NCBI GenBank assembly: GCA_016806145.1
Contig: CP063167.1
Span: forward strand, 186,001-250,000
Source: Variovorax paradoxus
GTDB lineage: Bacteria > Pseudomonadota > Gammaproteobacteria > Burkholderiales > Burkholderiaceae_C
Length of the DNA: 64,000 nt
Direction of reading: 5' to 3'
Below are positions 43,409-53,065 of the stretch, one piece after another (within the stretch, counting starts at the first letter, position 1; each line of letters opens with the position of its first letter). Below the pieces are notes generated by a model. It ran no database searches. It had not been told where the DNA came from and saw nothing but the letters and a program-made list of their open reading frames with translations. The position numbers and the translations under genes were made by a program.

Positions 43409-43765
43409 ATGCAGTTAATGATTTTTAACAATTTCATCGCCGAGATCTTTCCGGGTGTGGAGACCGCCCAGATCCGCGTCCATTGGCGCTGGGATGTGCG
43501 CCACCACGAGGACGACGAGCATCACGACGGCGGGATGTGGGTGCCGGCCACGGCCGCGGCGCGGCGCGAGGCCCGCATCGTGTGCGAGGTGCAGAACGCG
43601 GTCTATGGCGTGGGCTCCCACTGGATCGAGGAGCGCGACCGCCCGGCCTTCGCGCTGCCGCGGCCGCACCTGCGCCGCGCCTTCTCCGCGCGCGAGCTGA
43701 TGATGTCCAAGTGCTCCCCATTTTCCGTGGGCAACTTTGTGGATAACTCAGGTACTGCGTTGTAA
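43409..43765 (+). CDS. Hypothetical protein, 118 residues
   Basis: Not recognised. The frame has the same strong G/C third-position bias as neighbouring genes, which supports real coding. The protein starts MQLMIFNNFIAEIFPGVETA, has an acidic/His cluster (HHEDDEHHDGG, near residue 37) and ends with a less biased tail, PFSVGNFVDNSGTAL. ATG 43418 is an alternative start. The His/Asp-rich stretch could bind metal. It is flanked by non-coding DNA on both sides, so no operon helps to define a role. Confidence 0.6.
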   Translation: MQLMIFNNFIAEIFPGVETAQIRVHWRWDVRHHEDDEHHDGGMWVPATAAARREARIVCEVQNAVYGVGSHWIEERDRPAFALPRPHLRRAFSARELMMSKCSPFSVGNFVDNSGTAL

Positions 43766-44025
43766 AAGCGATCTAAGCTGTTGTTTTCAAAGGGGAAACA
43801 ACAGTCTGCTTAAAGTTTGTGCGGTGCACAGCTTTGTCCGGCAGCTTGCTGGCGCCATCTTTTCCCTGACGAACGCCCTCCACCGCTGAGGGCGCGAGCG
43901 CCAAGCCCCTTCATCCTTTGGTATTCCCTCCGCCCGGCCGCCTTCGGCCCGGGCGCGCTGCGCATGGGCCTTCGCGTGCCCGCCGCCCCCCTCCATCCAG
44001 CCTTTTCGCGCCGCCAGCCATCCGC
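43766..44025. other. Non-coding stretch with inverted repeats before the aminotransferase promoter
   Basis: No credible gene. It holds TGTTGTTT (43779-43786) and AAACAACA (43796-43803), a perfect 8-base inverted repeat with a 9-base spacer just after the hypothetical gene, and a GC-rich hairpin-forming tract near 43931-43960. The first repeat lacks a T-run and may be an operator. Confidence 0.5.
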
Positions 44026-44061
44026 TTGCACCGTTTCGATTCGTCATATAGGATATATCCT
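44026..44061 (+). promoter_or_regulatory. Promoter of the aminotransferase operon with AGGATATATCCT operator
   Basis: TTGCAC (44026-44031), a 17-base spacer, then TAGGAT (44049-44054) fit -35 and -10. The perfect 12-base palindrome AGGATATATCCT (44050-44061) covers the -10 and start site, so a bound regulator would block transcription. The same palindrome, extended to 14 bases, is at 55499-55512. The GntR protein encoded at 46604, in this operon, is the likely binder. Confidence 0.82.
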
Positions 44062-44078
44062 GCATCCAAACCCAGACC

Positions 44079-45505
44079 ATGACCGACATCGAAACCCTCT
44101 CCCCGGACACGGCGCGCCACAGCGCCGTCGGCAAGGCCGACACGGCACACCACCTGCATTCCCAGACCAACCTCCAGACCCACCGCAGCCGCGGCCCGCT
44201 CGTGATGGTGCGCGGCGAAGGCGCCTACGTGTTCGACGAGCACGGCCAGCGCTACCTCGAGGGCATGGCCGGCCTGTGGTGCGCCTCGCTGGGTTTCTCC
44301 GAGTCGCGGCTGGTGGACGCCGCACTGCGCCAGATGCGCCGGCTGCCCTACTACCACACCTTCAACCACCGCTCGACCGACGTCGCCTCGCTGCTCGCGG
44401 CCAAGGTCGCGGCGCTGGCGCCGATGCGCGATGCGCGCGTGTTCTTCGCCACCTCGGGCTCGGAGGCCAACGACAGCATGGTCAAGCTGGCCTGGAACTT
44501 CCACATCGCGCGCGGCGAGCCGGCGCGGCGCAAGATCCTCGCGCGCCAGCGCGGCTTCCATGGCTCGACGGTGATGGGCGCGAGCCTCTCGGGCCTGCCG
44601 AACATGCATGCCGCCTTCGGCCTGCCGATCCCCGGCATCGTGCGGCTCGAATGCCCCTCGGCCTACCGCCACGCCCTGCCCGGCGAGAGCGACGCGGCCT
44701 TCGTCGACCGGCTGGTGGCCGACCTCGAGCAGACCATCGAGCGCGAGGGCGCCGGCACCATCGCGGCCTTGATCGCCGAGCCGATCATCGGCGCCGGCGG
44801 CGTGCTGGTGCCGCCCGAGGGCTACTTCCCGCGCGTGCAGGCGGTGCTGCGGCGCCACGGCATCCTGATGCTGTCCGACGAGATCATCTGCGGCTTCGGC
44901 CGCACCGGCAAATGGTTCGGCGCGCAGTCCTTCGGCTTCGAGCCCGACATGATGGCCTGCGCCAAGGGGCTGTCGGCCGGCTACGCGCCGATCTCCTGCG
45001 TGGTGGTGGCGCCGCGGGTGTACGAGGTCATCGAGGCCGAAAGCGGCCGCACCGGCGGCTTCGGCCACGGCTTCACCTACTCCGGCCATCCGCTGGGCGC
45101 GGCCGTGGCGCTCGAGGCGCTGTCGATCTACGAGCAGATGGACCTGCCGGCCCATGCTCGTCGCCTTGGCGAGCGGCTGCACGCGAGCCTGGCGCCGCTG
45201 GCTGCGCATCCGCTGGTCGGCGAGATCCGCGGCAAGGGCTTCATCGCCGGCATCGAGCTGGTGCGCAACCGCGACACGCGCGAGGCCTTCGATCCCGCGC
45301 AGGGCGTGGGCGCCCAGGTCGAGCAGGCCACGCGCGAGCGCGGGCTGATCGTGCGCAACATGGGCGACGTGATCGCGCTGAGCCCGCCCTACGTGCTCGA
45401 CGAGGCCCAGGTCGAATGGATGGCGCATACCCTCGGCGCCGCGCTCGACGAGGTGGCCGCGCGCGATCCCTGGAAGGCAACCGCCGCAGCGCGAAAGGAA
45501 GCAGC

Positions 45506-45509
<4 letters not shown>
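44079..45509 (+). CDS. Class III aminotransferase (omega-amino acid/amine:pyruvate type)
   Basis: A 476-residue PLP enzyme of the aspartate-aminotransferase-family class III group. VRGEGAYVFDEHGQRYLEGM, the ATSGSEANDSMVKLAW motif, the LSDEIICGFGRTGKW aspartate motif and K296 in CAKGLSAGYAPISC (PLP lysine) are all present. Such enzymes transfer amino groups from diamines, polyamines or omega-amino acids to pyruvate. First gene of an operon with a Pot-type ATPase and a GntR regulator. The predicted leader is only about 17 bases and shows no strong ribosome-binding site. Confidence 0.93.
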
Positions 45510-46594
<1,085 letters not shown>

Positions 46595-46603
46595 AAAGAA
46601 CCC

Positions 46604-47299
46604 GTGAAACCCAAGATCAAACCCATCGACAAGACCAACCTCGCCGCGCGCGTGTACTCGGAGATGCGCGAATCGCTGATCGCCGGGCGCTTCATGCCCA
46701 GCGACCGGATCCGCATCAGCGAGGCGGCGCAGATGTTCGGCACCAGCGACACGCCGGTGCGCGAGGCGCTGCTGCGGCTGGTCAGCGAGCATGCGCTCGA
46801 GATGGAGACGGCCAAGCAGATCATCGTGCCGCCGCTGAGCCTGGAGCGCTACATCGAGATCCGCACGGTGCGCGTGGCGCTCGAGAGCGCGGCGGTCGAG
46901 CAGGCCGCGCTCAAGGTCGGCGACAAGGACGTGGCGGAGCTGGTGCGGATCAACAAGAAGTTCGCGCAGGCCGAGGCGGCGCACCATCCCGAGAACCAGC
47001 TGCGCTACAACCGCGAGTTCCATTTCGGCGTCTACGAGCACTGCGGCCTGCCGCGGCTCTTGTCGATGATCGAGAACATGTGGGCCTCGATGGGCCCGAT
47101 CCTGCGTGCCTTCTACGAGAAGTCCGACGGTTCGTACGACCAGGGCTACGGCCAGCACGATGCGCTGCTCGACGCGCTCGCGCGCCGCGACCCGGCCGCC
47201 GCCGTGACGGCCATCCGGGCCGACCTGATGTCGGCCGGACCGAGCATCGAGCGCTTCCTCAAGGAATACGAGCAGAGCCTCGAGGCCGCCGAGGCCTGA
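46604..47299 (+). CDS. GntR-family regulator of the polyamine-like regulon
   Basis: A 231-residue FadR-subfamily regulator. Winged helix about residues 12-72 (SEAAQMFGTSDTPVREALLR) and FCD domain with NREFHFGVYEHCGLP and GQHDALLDALARRDP, whose histidines usually bind a metal. It starts with GTG nine bases after the ATPase stop. As the only regulator in the region and part of the operon controlled by AGGATATATCCT, it probably binds that palindrome at 44050 and 55499. Confidence 0.92.
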   Translation: MKPKIKPIDKTNLAARVYSEMRESLIAGRFMPSDRIRISEAAQMFGTSDTPVREALLRLVSEHALEMETAKQIIVPPLSLERYIEIRTVRVALESAAVEQAALKVGDKDVAELVRINKKFAQAEAAHHPENQLRYNREFHFGVYEHCGLPRLLSMIENMWASMGPILRAFYEKSDGSYDQGYGQHDALLDALARRDPAAAVTAIRADLMSAGPSIERFLKEYEQSLEAAEA

Positions 47300-47312
47300 T
47301 CGGTCCGCGCGC

Positions 47313-48356
47313 TCAGCGCCAGGCGTCGAGGAAGGCCACCAGCGACGCCCCGACCACGGCGGGGTTGTAGCCGCCCTCCTGCACCAGCACCGTCGGCAAC
47401 CCCAGCGATGCCACCTGCCGGCCCATGCCGGCGAAGCCCGTTTCGGTGAGCCGCAGCCCCGCGGCCGGGTCCGACACATGGGCATCGAGGCCCAGCGACA
47501 CCACCAGCGCCTCGGGCGCGAAGCGCTCGATGCGCTCGAGCGCTCTCGAGAGCTGCAGCAGGTAGTCCGCGTCGCCCGTGCCCGCGGGCAGCGGCAGGTT
47601 CAAGGTGAAGCCCTCGCCCTCCCCTTCGCCGCGCTCGTCGGCATGGCCCGCGAAGAACGGGTGGTAGTCGACCGGGTCGCGATGCAGCGAGACGAAGAGC
47701 ACGTCGGCGCGGCGCCAGAAGATGTCCTGCGTGCCGTTGCCGTGGTGCACGTCGAGGTCGAGCACCGCCACGCGCGCGAAGCGCTGGCGCAGATGCTCGG
47801 CGGCGATCGCGGCATTGTTGAGGTAGGTGCCGCCGCCGGCCATGTCGGCATAGGCATGGTGGCCGGGCGGCCGGCACAGCGCGTAGGCACAGCGCGCGCC
47901 GCGCAGCACGCGCTCGGCGGCCTCTACGGCCAGGTCCGCGGCGGCGCGCGCGGCCTCCCAGGTCGTGGGCCCGATCGGGGCCAGCTGGTCGTGGAAGTGG
48001 AAGGCCGCGCGGCCCTCGACCGAACGCGGATAGCCGCCACCGTGGCGCCGCATCGCGAACACGTTGGCATGCACCTCGGCCGAGGCACCCGACAGCGTCG
48101 ACCACTCGGTATGCGCGGTGGCGAGAAAGTCAAGGTAGCGCGCATCGTGCACGCGCGCGAGCGGCGCCAGGCCGTGCGAGACCGTGCCGTCCTCCACCGC
48201 GAAGCCCGCTGCGCCGAGCGCGGCGCGCATGGAGTCGACACGCTCGGGCACATCGCGCGACGTGCGCCATCCGCCGCGCGCGCCCAGCAGCCCGGGGCGA
48301 TGCAGCACATGCAGCGGCGTGTGCAGGATCTGCAACCCGCTGGCGTTGCCCGCCAT
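47313..48356 (-). CDS. Histone-deacetylase-family amidohydrolase (acetylpolyamine deacetylase-like), copy 1
   Basis: A 347-residue arginase/deacetylase-fold protein. Active-site pair H166-H167 in RPPGHHAYAD, Zn ligands D202 and H204 in LDLDVHHGNGTQDIFW and D291 in LGLDAHVSDP, plus the EGGYN loop. Bacterial members near transporters of the Pot type remove acetyl groups from acetylated polyamines or similar amines. It is the 3'-most gene of the eight-gene minus-strand operon, converging on the GntR gene. The Tyr that stabilises the intermediate lies in EGGYNPAV. A second copy is encoded at 49465. Confidence 0.92.
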   Translation of the reverse strand: MAGNASGLQILHTPLHVLHRPGLLGARGGWRTSRDVPERVDSMRAALGAAGFAVEDGTVSHGLAPLARVHDARYLDFLATAHTEWSTLSGASAEVHANVFAMRRHGGGYPRSVEGRAAFHFHDQLAPIGPTTWEAARAAADLAVEAAERVLRGARCAYALCRPPGHHAYADMAGGGTYLNNAAIAAEHLRQRFARVAVLDLDVHHGNGTQDIFWRRADVLFVSLHRDPVDYHPFFAGHADERGEGEGEGFTLNLPLPAGTGDADYLLQLSRALERIERFAPEALVVSLGLDAHVSDPAAGLRLTETGFAGMGRQVASLGLPTVLVQEGGYNPAVVGASLVAFLDAWR

Positions 48357-48367
48357 CGCCGTGCCGC

Positions 48368-49411
48368 TCAGTTCGACACCCACTTCGCGAAGCGCTGCTG
48401 CAGCTCGTCGAGATGGTCGGCCCAGAAGGCGGTGTTCTGCAGCAGCGGCTGGTCGATGTTCTGCGGCGCGTTGGGCAGCTTGTCGAGCACGGCCTTCGAG
48501 AGCAGGGCCTGCGCCTTCGGATTGGCCGGACCGTAGGGAATGGTCTCGGCGAACAGCTTCTGCTGCGCCGGCGCGCTCATGTAGTCGATCAGCGCGAGCG
48601 CCTTGGCCTTGTTCGGGCTGCCCTTCACCACCACCCAGTCGGTCGGCCCGTAGACCTGGTTCTTCCACACCATGGCCAGCGAACGGCCTTCCTTGTTCGC
48701 GGCATCGATGCGGCCGTTGTAGGCCGAGGCCATCACCACCGCGCCCGAGGCCAGCCATTCGATCGGCTGGGCGCCGGCCTCCCACCATTGCACGTCCTTC
48801 TTGATCTGGTCGAGCTTCGCGAAGGCGCGATCCTGGCCGGCCTTGGTCGCCAGCAGCTTGTAGACCTCGGCGGCCGGCACGCCGTCGGCCATCAGCGCGA
48901 TCTCGAGCGTCTGCTTGGCCTGCTTGCGCAGCGCGCGCTTGCCGGGCCAGCGCTTGGTGTCCCAGAAGTCGGCCCACGATTTGGGGCCGTCGGGCAGCCG
49001 CTTGCTGTCGTAGCTGAGCACCTTGGCCCACAGCATGGCCGGTACGCCGCAGGGATTCATCAGTTCCCTGGGCAGGTCGCGCGTGGCGGGCGCGGCGCTG
49101 GCCCAGTCGATCTTCTCGAGCAGGCCCGAGTCGCAGCCAACCACCACGTCCTCCTCGTCCATCTGCACCAGGTCCCAGATCACGTTGCCCGACTCGACCA
49201 TGGCCTTGACCTTGGTGAGGCCGACCACGTTGCTGTCCTCCACCAGCTTCTCGGACTTCGCGGCGGCATAGGGTTGCCAGTAGGCCTTGCGGAAGGACTC
49301 CTGCAGCGCGCCGCCGACGCTCACGACGGTCAGGTCGCGCGCCTGGGTCCACGGGGCGGCGAAGGCGAGGCCGGCCAGGACGAGGCCGCGCAGGGAAAGC
49401 GAAAGGTTCAT
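48368..49411 (-). CDS. Polyamine-type ABC solute-binding protein, copy 2
   Basis: A 347-residue periplasmic protein with a Sec signal (residues 1-24, ending WTQA). VVSVGGALQESFRKAYWQPY and WDLVQMDEEDVVVGCDSGLL are near-identical in pattern to the copy at 54370, as are FWDTKRWPGKRALRKQAKQT and AGQDRAFAKLDQIKK. The two proteins therefore derive from duplication. It lies between the two deacetylases, so each deacetylase may be paired with its own binding protein of different specificity. Confidence 0.93.
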   Translation of the reverse strand: MNLSLSLRGLVLAGLAFAAPWTQARDLTVVSVGGALQESFRKAYWQPYAAAKSEKLVEDSNVVGLTKVKAMVESGNVIWDLVQMDEEDVVVGCDSGLLEKIDWASAAPATRDLPRELMNPCGVPAMLWAKVLSYDSKRLPDGPKSWADFWDTKRWPGKRALRKQAKQTLEIALMADGVPAAEVYKLLATKAGQDRAFAKLDQIKKDVQWWEAGAQPIEWLASGAVVMASAYNGRIDAANKEGRSLAMVWKNQVYGPTDWVVVKGSPNKAKALALIDYMSAPAQQKLFAETIPYGPANPKAQALLSKAVLDKLPNAPQNIDQPLLQNTAFWADHLDELQQRFAKWVSN

Positions 49412-49464
49412 GGGAACTCCGGGAAAAAGGAACGGGGAGGAAAAGCGAAAAAGAAGGAACAGGT

Positions 49465-50502
49465 TCAGGCGCGCAGCCCGCCCGTGAAGCCGTCGAGGAA
49501 GTGCACGAGGTTGGCGCCGATGTGGTCGCAGTCGTAGCCGCCCTCCTGCACCATCACGCTCGGCATGCCGAGCCGGCCCAGGCGCTCGCCGATGCGGCGG
49601 AAGCCCTCGGTCGTGACCTTGAGGCCCTTGAACGGGTCGTGCTCGTGCGCATCGAGGCCCAGCGAGATCACCAGCGCGTCGGGGCTGTAGGCCGCGAGGC
49701 GGCGGCAGGCGTGCTCGAGCGCCACCAGGTAGGCGTCGTCGCCGGTCTCGGCCGGCAGCGGCAGGTTCAGGTTGTAGCCCAGGCCCGCGCCCGCGCCGCG
49801 CTCCTGCGCATAGCCGCAGAAGTACGGGTGGTAGTTCGTCGGGTCGCGGTGCAGCGAGACGAAGTAGACGTCGGAGCGCTCGTAGAAGATGCCCTGCGTG
49901 CCGTTGCCGTGGTGCACGTCGATGTCGATCACGGCCACGCGGCGGCCATGGCGGCGCAGCAGCTGCGCGGCGATCGCGGCATTGTTGAGGTAACAGACGC
50001 CGCCGCCGCGCTCGCGGTAGGCGTGGTGGCCGGGCGGCCGGCAGATCGCGTAGGCCGCCTTGGCGCCCTGCAGCACGCGCTGCGCGGCGTCGGCCGCGAG
50101 GTTGGCCGAGGCGAAGGCCGCGGCGGCCGTGCCCGGCCCGATCGGCGAGGCCAGGTCCTGCATGTGGTAGCCGGCCTGGCCCACCACGCGCTCGGGGTAG
50201 CCGTGCTGCAGGCCCGGCACCGCGAACACGTTGGGCACGATCTCGGGCGCCGCGCCCGGGATCTCGGACCAGCGGCGGTGGCCGTCCTGCAGGAAGCACA
50301 GGTAGTCGGGCGTGTGCACGTCGGCGACCGGGCCCAGGCCATGCTCGGCGGCGGCCACGAGTTCGCAGCCGGCCTGCACGGCCGCGTCGCGCAGCTGCTC
50401 CGCGCGGTCGATGCGCTCCTGCGCGGGCGTGAAGCGGCCGGTGACGAAGAAGAACGAGGGCTCGTGCTCGCGGTGGATGGGGGTGTAGAGGACGGGAAGC
50501 AT
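49465..50502 (-). CDS. Histone-deacetylase-family amidohydrolase (acetylpolyamine deacetylase-like), copy 2
   Basis: A 345-residue protein. H159-H160 in RPPGHHAYRERG, Zn ligands D195 and H197 in IDIDVHHGNGTQGIFY, D284 in LGLDAHEHDPFKG, and EGGYDCDHIG. The start MLPVLYTPIHREHEPSFFFV is characteristic of acetylpolyamine amidohydrolases, whose N-terminal loop shapes a narrow channel for extended substrates. It differs clearly from copy 1, especially over the first 100 residues, so a different acylated amine is likely. Confidence 0.93.
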   Translation of the reverse strand: MLPVLYTPIHREHEPSFFFVTGRFTPAQERIDRAEQLRDAAVQAGCELVAAAEHGLGPVADVHTPDYLCFLQDGHRRWSEIPGAAPEIVPNVFAVPGLQHGYPERVVGQAGYHMQDLASPIGPGTAAAAFASANLAADAAQRVLQGAKAAYAICRPPGHHAYRERGGGVCYLNNAAIAAQLLRRHGRRVAVIDIDVHHGNGTQGIFYERSDVYFVSLHRDPTNYHPYFCGYAQERGAGAGLGYNLNLPLPAETGDDAYLVALEHACRRLAAYSPDALVISLGLDAHEHDPFKGLKVTTEGFRRIGERLGRLGMPSVMVQEGGYDCDHIGANLVHFLDGFTGGLRA

Positions 50503-50534
50503 GGGTGTCTCGCGATCGAAGGGAAACGGAGCGT

Positions 50535-51287
50535 TCAGGCGCGCGGTGCGCCGGGCAGCGGCGGCGTGCGGTAGCCGGCGGTTTCGCCGCCGTCGACCGT
50601 GAGCACCGCACCGTTGATGAAGCTGGCCTGCGCCGAGAGCAGCCAGCAGACCGTGTCGGCCACTTCGCCGGCCTCGCCGAGCCGGCCGGCGGGAATGCGC
50701 CGCGTGAGCGCGGCCAGGCGGTCGGCGTCGGCGATCACGCGCGCCATCATCCGCGTGGCGATCTGGCCGGGGCACACCGCGTTGAAGCGCACGCGCTCGC
50801 CGAACTCCAGCGCCAGCGCCTGCGTGAGCGCGATCACGCCGCCCTTCGAGGCGCAGTAGGCCGCGAGCCCCTCCTCGCCGACCTTGCCGGCGATCGAGGC
50901 CACGTTGACGACGGCGCCGCGCGGCGACTTCTGCAGCGCCGGCAGCGCCTTCTGGCTGAACAGGAACACCGAGCGCAGGTTGACCGCCATCAGCCGGTCC
51001 CAGTCGTCGACGCTCAGCTCGAGAAACGCGCTGCGCGAACCGGCGCCCGCGTTGTTGACCAGCCCGTCGATGACGCCGCCGCCCAGCGCCTCGGCGCGCG
51101 CGACGACCTCGGCCACGGCCGCGGGATCGGACGCGTCGGCGGCCGCGAAGTGGGCGCCGGTGTGCTGCGCCAGCGCCTCGCCGGCCGCGGTGTCGCGGCC
51201 GGTGAACAGCACCTGTTCGCCAGTGCCGGCCAGTTGCGCGACGATGGCCGCGCCGATGCCGTGGGTGCCTCCGGTGACGACGATCAT
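50535..51287 (-). CDS. Short-chain dehydrogenase/reductase in the polyamine-like operon
   Basis: A 250-residue classical SDR. TGGTHGIGAA (residues about 5-14) binds the cofactor, NNAGAG follows strand 4, the catalytic serine is in VVNVASIAGKVG and Tyr-Lys in AAYCASKGG. The C terminus INGAVLTVDGG is standard. The arginine in TGRDTAAGE after strand 2 suggests NADP(H). Four-base overlap with the class IV aminotransferase gene upstream. It may reduce or oxidise the aldehyde or ketone made by the aminotransferases. Confidence 0.92.
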   Translation of the reverse strand: MIVVTGGTHGIGAAIVAQLAGTGEQVLFTGRDTAAGEALAQHTGAHFAAADASDPAAVAEVVARAEALGGGVIDGLVNNAGAGSRSAFLELSVDDWDRLMAVNLRSVFLFSQKALPALQKSPRGAVVNVASIAGKVGEEGLAAYCASKGGVIALTQALALEFGERVRFNAVCPGQIATRMMARVIADADRLAALTRRIPAGRLGEAGEVADTVCWLLSAQASFINGAVLTVDGGETAGYRTPPLPGAPRA

Positions 51288-52219
51288 GCGAGCTCCTTGC
51301 CGCCGCGCGCGGCGGCCACGTTCTCGTAGGGCACGGGGGTGTTGCGCGGGTCGTCCGCCGCGCGCTGCCAGTACATGCGCTGCAGCTGCTGCGTCAGCGG
51401 ACCGACCTCGCCGCTGCCCACGCTGGCGCCGTCGAGCCGGGTCACGGGCATCACGCCGCCAGCGGTGCTGGTGATGAAGATCTCGTCGGCCTCGCGCAGC
51501 CGCTGCACGGGGATGTCGGCCAGTTCGCAGCCGATGCCGAGCTGGCGCGCGAGCTCGATCACGGTGCGCCGTGTCATGCCTTCGAACACGTTGCGCCGCG
51601 GCGTGAACAGCGCGCCGTCCTTGGCGCCGAAGATGTTGAAGCCCGCGCCCTCGGTCACGTTGCCTTGGGCATCGGGCAGCGCCGCGACCAGCGCGCCGCG
51701 GTCGTAGGCCTCGAAGATGCCCATGGTCAGGTCGAGCCAGTGGAAGTTCTTCACGCGCGTGTCGATCGCCGCGCTCGCGATGCGCTGCACCTGGCTGATC
51801 ACCATCGCGAGCCCCGTGCGTTGTTGCGCCGGCGTGCCGATCCAGACGAAGGGCTGCGAGAAGGCATAGAAGCGGTTCTGGCATTCGCGCGGATCGCGCG
51901 AGCCCGGTGGCGGCACGCCGCGCGTGCAGGTCATCTGCACATAGGCGTCGCGCAGGCCGCTGAGCGCCACGCATTGCTCGAGGATGTGGCGCATCTCCTT
52001 CTTCGAGAGCGGCAGGCTCATGCGCAGCTCGCCCATCGACCACAGGAAGCGGTCGATGTGGTCGTCGAGCCGGAAGAAGCGGCCCTGCCAGACGTGGGCC
52101 ACGTCGTAGGTGGCGTCGGAGCGCACGAAGCCGCGGTCGACGAGGGGGATGCGGGCGTCGCGCAGCGCGACGTACTGGCCGTCGACGTGGGCGACGCCGG
52201 CGGAGAAGTCTGGGTTCAT
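51284..52219 (-). CDS. Class IV aminotransferase (D-amino acid/(R)-amine type)
   Basis: A 311-residue fold-type-IV PLP enzyme. K157 in DTRVKNFHWLD is the PLP lysine, VTEGAGFNIFGAKDG carries the conserved Glu, and RIPLVDRGFVRSDATYDVAH is the N-terminal family mark. ITSTAGGVMPVTRLDG is the phosphate-binding loop. D-amino acid and (R)-amine transaminases look like this, whereas the enzyme at 44079 is fold type I, so the regulon has two transaminases of opposite facial specificity. It overlaps both neighbours by four bases. Confidence 0.92.
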   Translation of the reverse strand: MNPDFSAGVAHVDGQYVALRDARIPLVDRGFVRSDATYDVAHVWQGRFFRLDDHIDRFLWSMGELRMSLPLSKKEMRHILEQCVALSGLRDAYVQMTCTRGVPPPGSRDPRECQNRFYAFSQPFVWIGTPAQQRTGLAMVISQVQRIASAAIDTRVKNFHWLDLTMGIFEAYDRGALVAALPDAQGNVTEGAGFNIFGAKDGALFTPRRNVFEGMTRRTVIELARQLGIGCELADIPVQRLREADEIFITSTAGGVMPVTRLDGASVGSGEVGPLTQQLQRMYWQRAADDPRNTPVPYENVAAARGGKELA

Positions 52220-53046
52220 GTGGAGCTTCCGGAGTCCTTGGGGCGTTGAACGGGGGCCGCGCGCTGGCTCAGCCAGGCCGACAGCGTGAGTGCCACCGCC
52301 GCGACGACCATCAGGAAGGTCGACATGGCGATGATCGAGGGGTCGATGGTGTCGCGGATGCCGTCGAACATCTGGCGCGGCAGCGTGCGCTGGCCGGGAC
52401 CGCCGATGAAGATGGCGACCACGACCTCGTCGAACGAGGTGATGAACGCGAACAGCGCGCCCGAGACGATGCCCGACATGACGATCGGCACCACCACGGT
52501 GAAGAAGGCGCGCACGGGCGAGGCGCCCAGGCTGTAGGCGGCGCGCAGCAGGCCCATGTCGAACTGCTGCAGCGTGGCCGTGACCGTGATGACGACGAAG
52601 GGCGTCGACAGCACCGCGTGCGCGATGACCAGCCCCGGCAGCGAGGCCGTGAGCCCGATGCGCGAGAACAGGAAGTACATGCCCAGGCCGGTGATCACGG
52701 GCGGCACGATCATCGGCGCCATCAGGAAGCCGAGCAGCGTGCGCCGCGCCGGCAGGTTGCGCCGCGCGAAGGCGAAGGCCGCGAGCGTGCCGAGTACGGT
52801 GGCGATCAGGGTCGAGCACATGCCGACCACGAGGCTGTTGCGCAGCGAATCGAGCCAGGGGCCGGGCGAGAACACGCGCTGGTACCACTGGGTCGAGAAG
52901 CCCGGCAGCGGGTAGGACAGGAAGGAGCCGGCGCTCAGCGAGATCGGCGTCATCGCGAGCAGCGGCAGCAGCAGGAAGCACACCATCAGCGCGCCGTACA
53001 GGTAGTGCACGGCGCCGGCGGCGCGGGCGAATTGGCGGTGGGTCAT
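52216..53046 (-). CDS. Polyamine-type ABC transporter permease (PotC-like)
   Basis: A 276-residue permease with six predicted helices. The EAA loop is LLRAAYSLGASPVRAFFTVV. The first helix is ALMVCFLLLPLLAMTPISLS. It overlaps the class IV aminotransferase gene by four bases and lies 19 bases after the PotB-like gene. Its ATPase is encoded at 45506. Confidence 0.94.
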   Translation of the reverse strand: MTHRQFARAAGAVHYLYGALMVCFLLLPLLAMTPISLSAGSFLSYPLPGFSTQWYQRVFSPGPWLDSLRNSLVVGMCSTLIATVLGTLAAFAFARRNLPARRTLLGFLMAPMIVPPVITGLGMYFLFSRIGLTASLPGLVIAHAVLSTPFVVITVTATLQQFDMGLLRAAYSLGASPVRAFFTVVVPIVMSGIVSGALFAFITSFDEVVVAIFIGGPGQRTLPRQMFDGIRDTIDPSIIAMSTFLMVVAAVALTLSAWLSQRAAPVQRPKDSGSST

Positions 53047-53065
53047 GCGAAGGGGTTCCCGTCTT

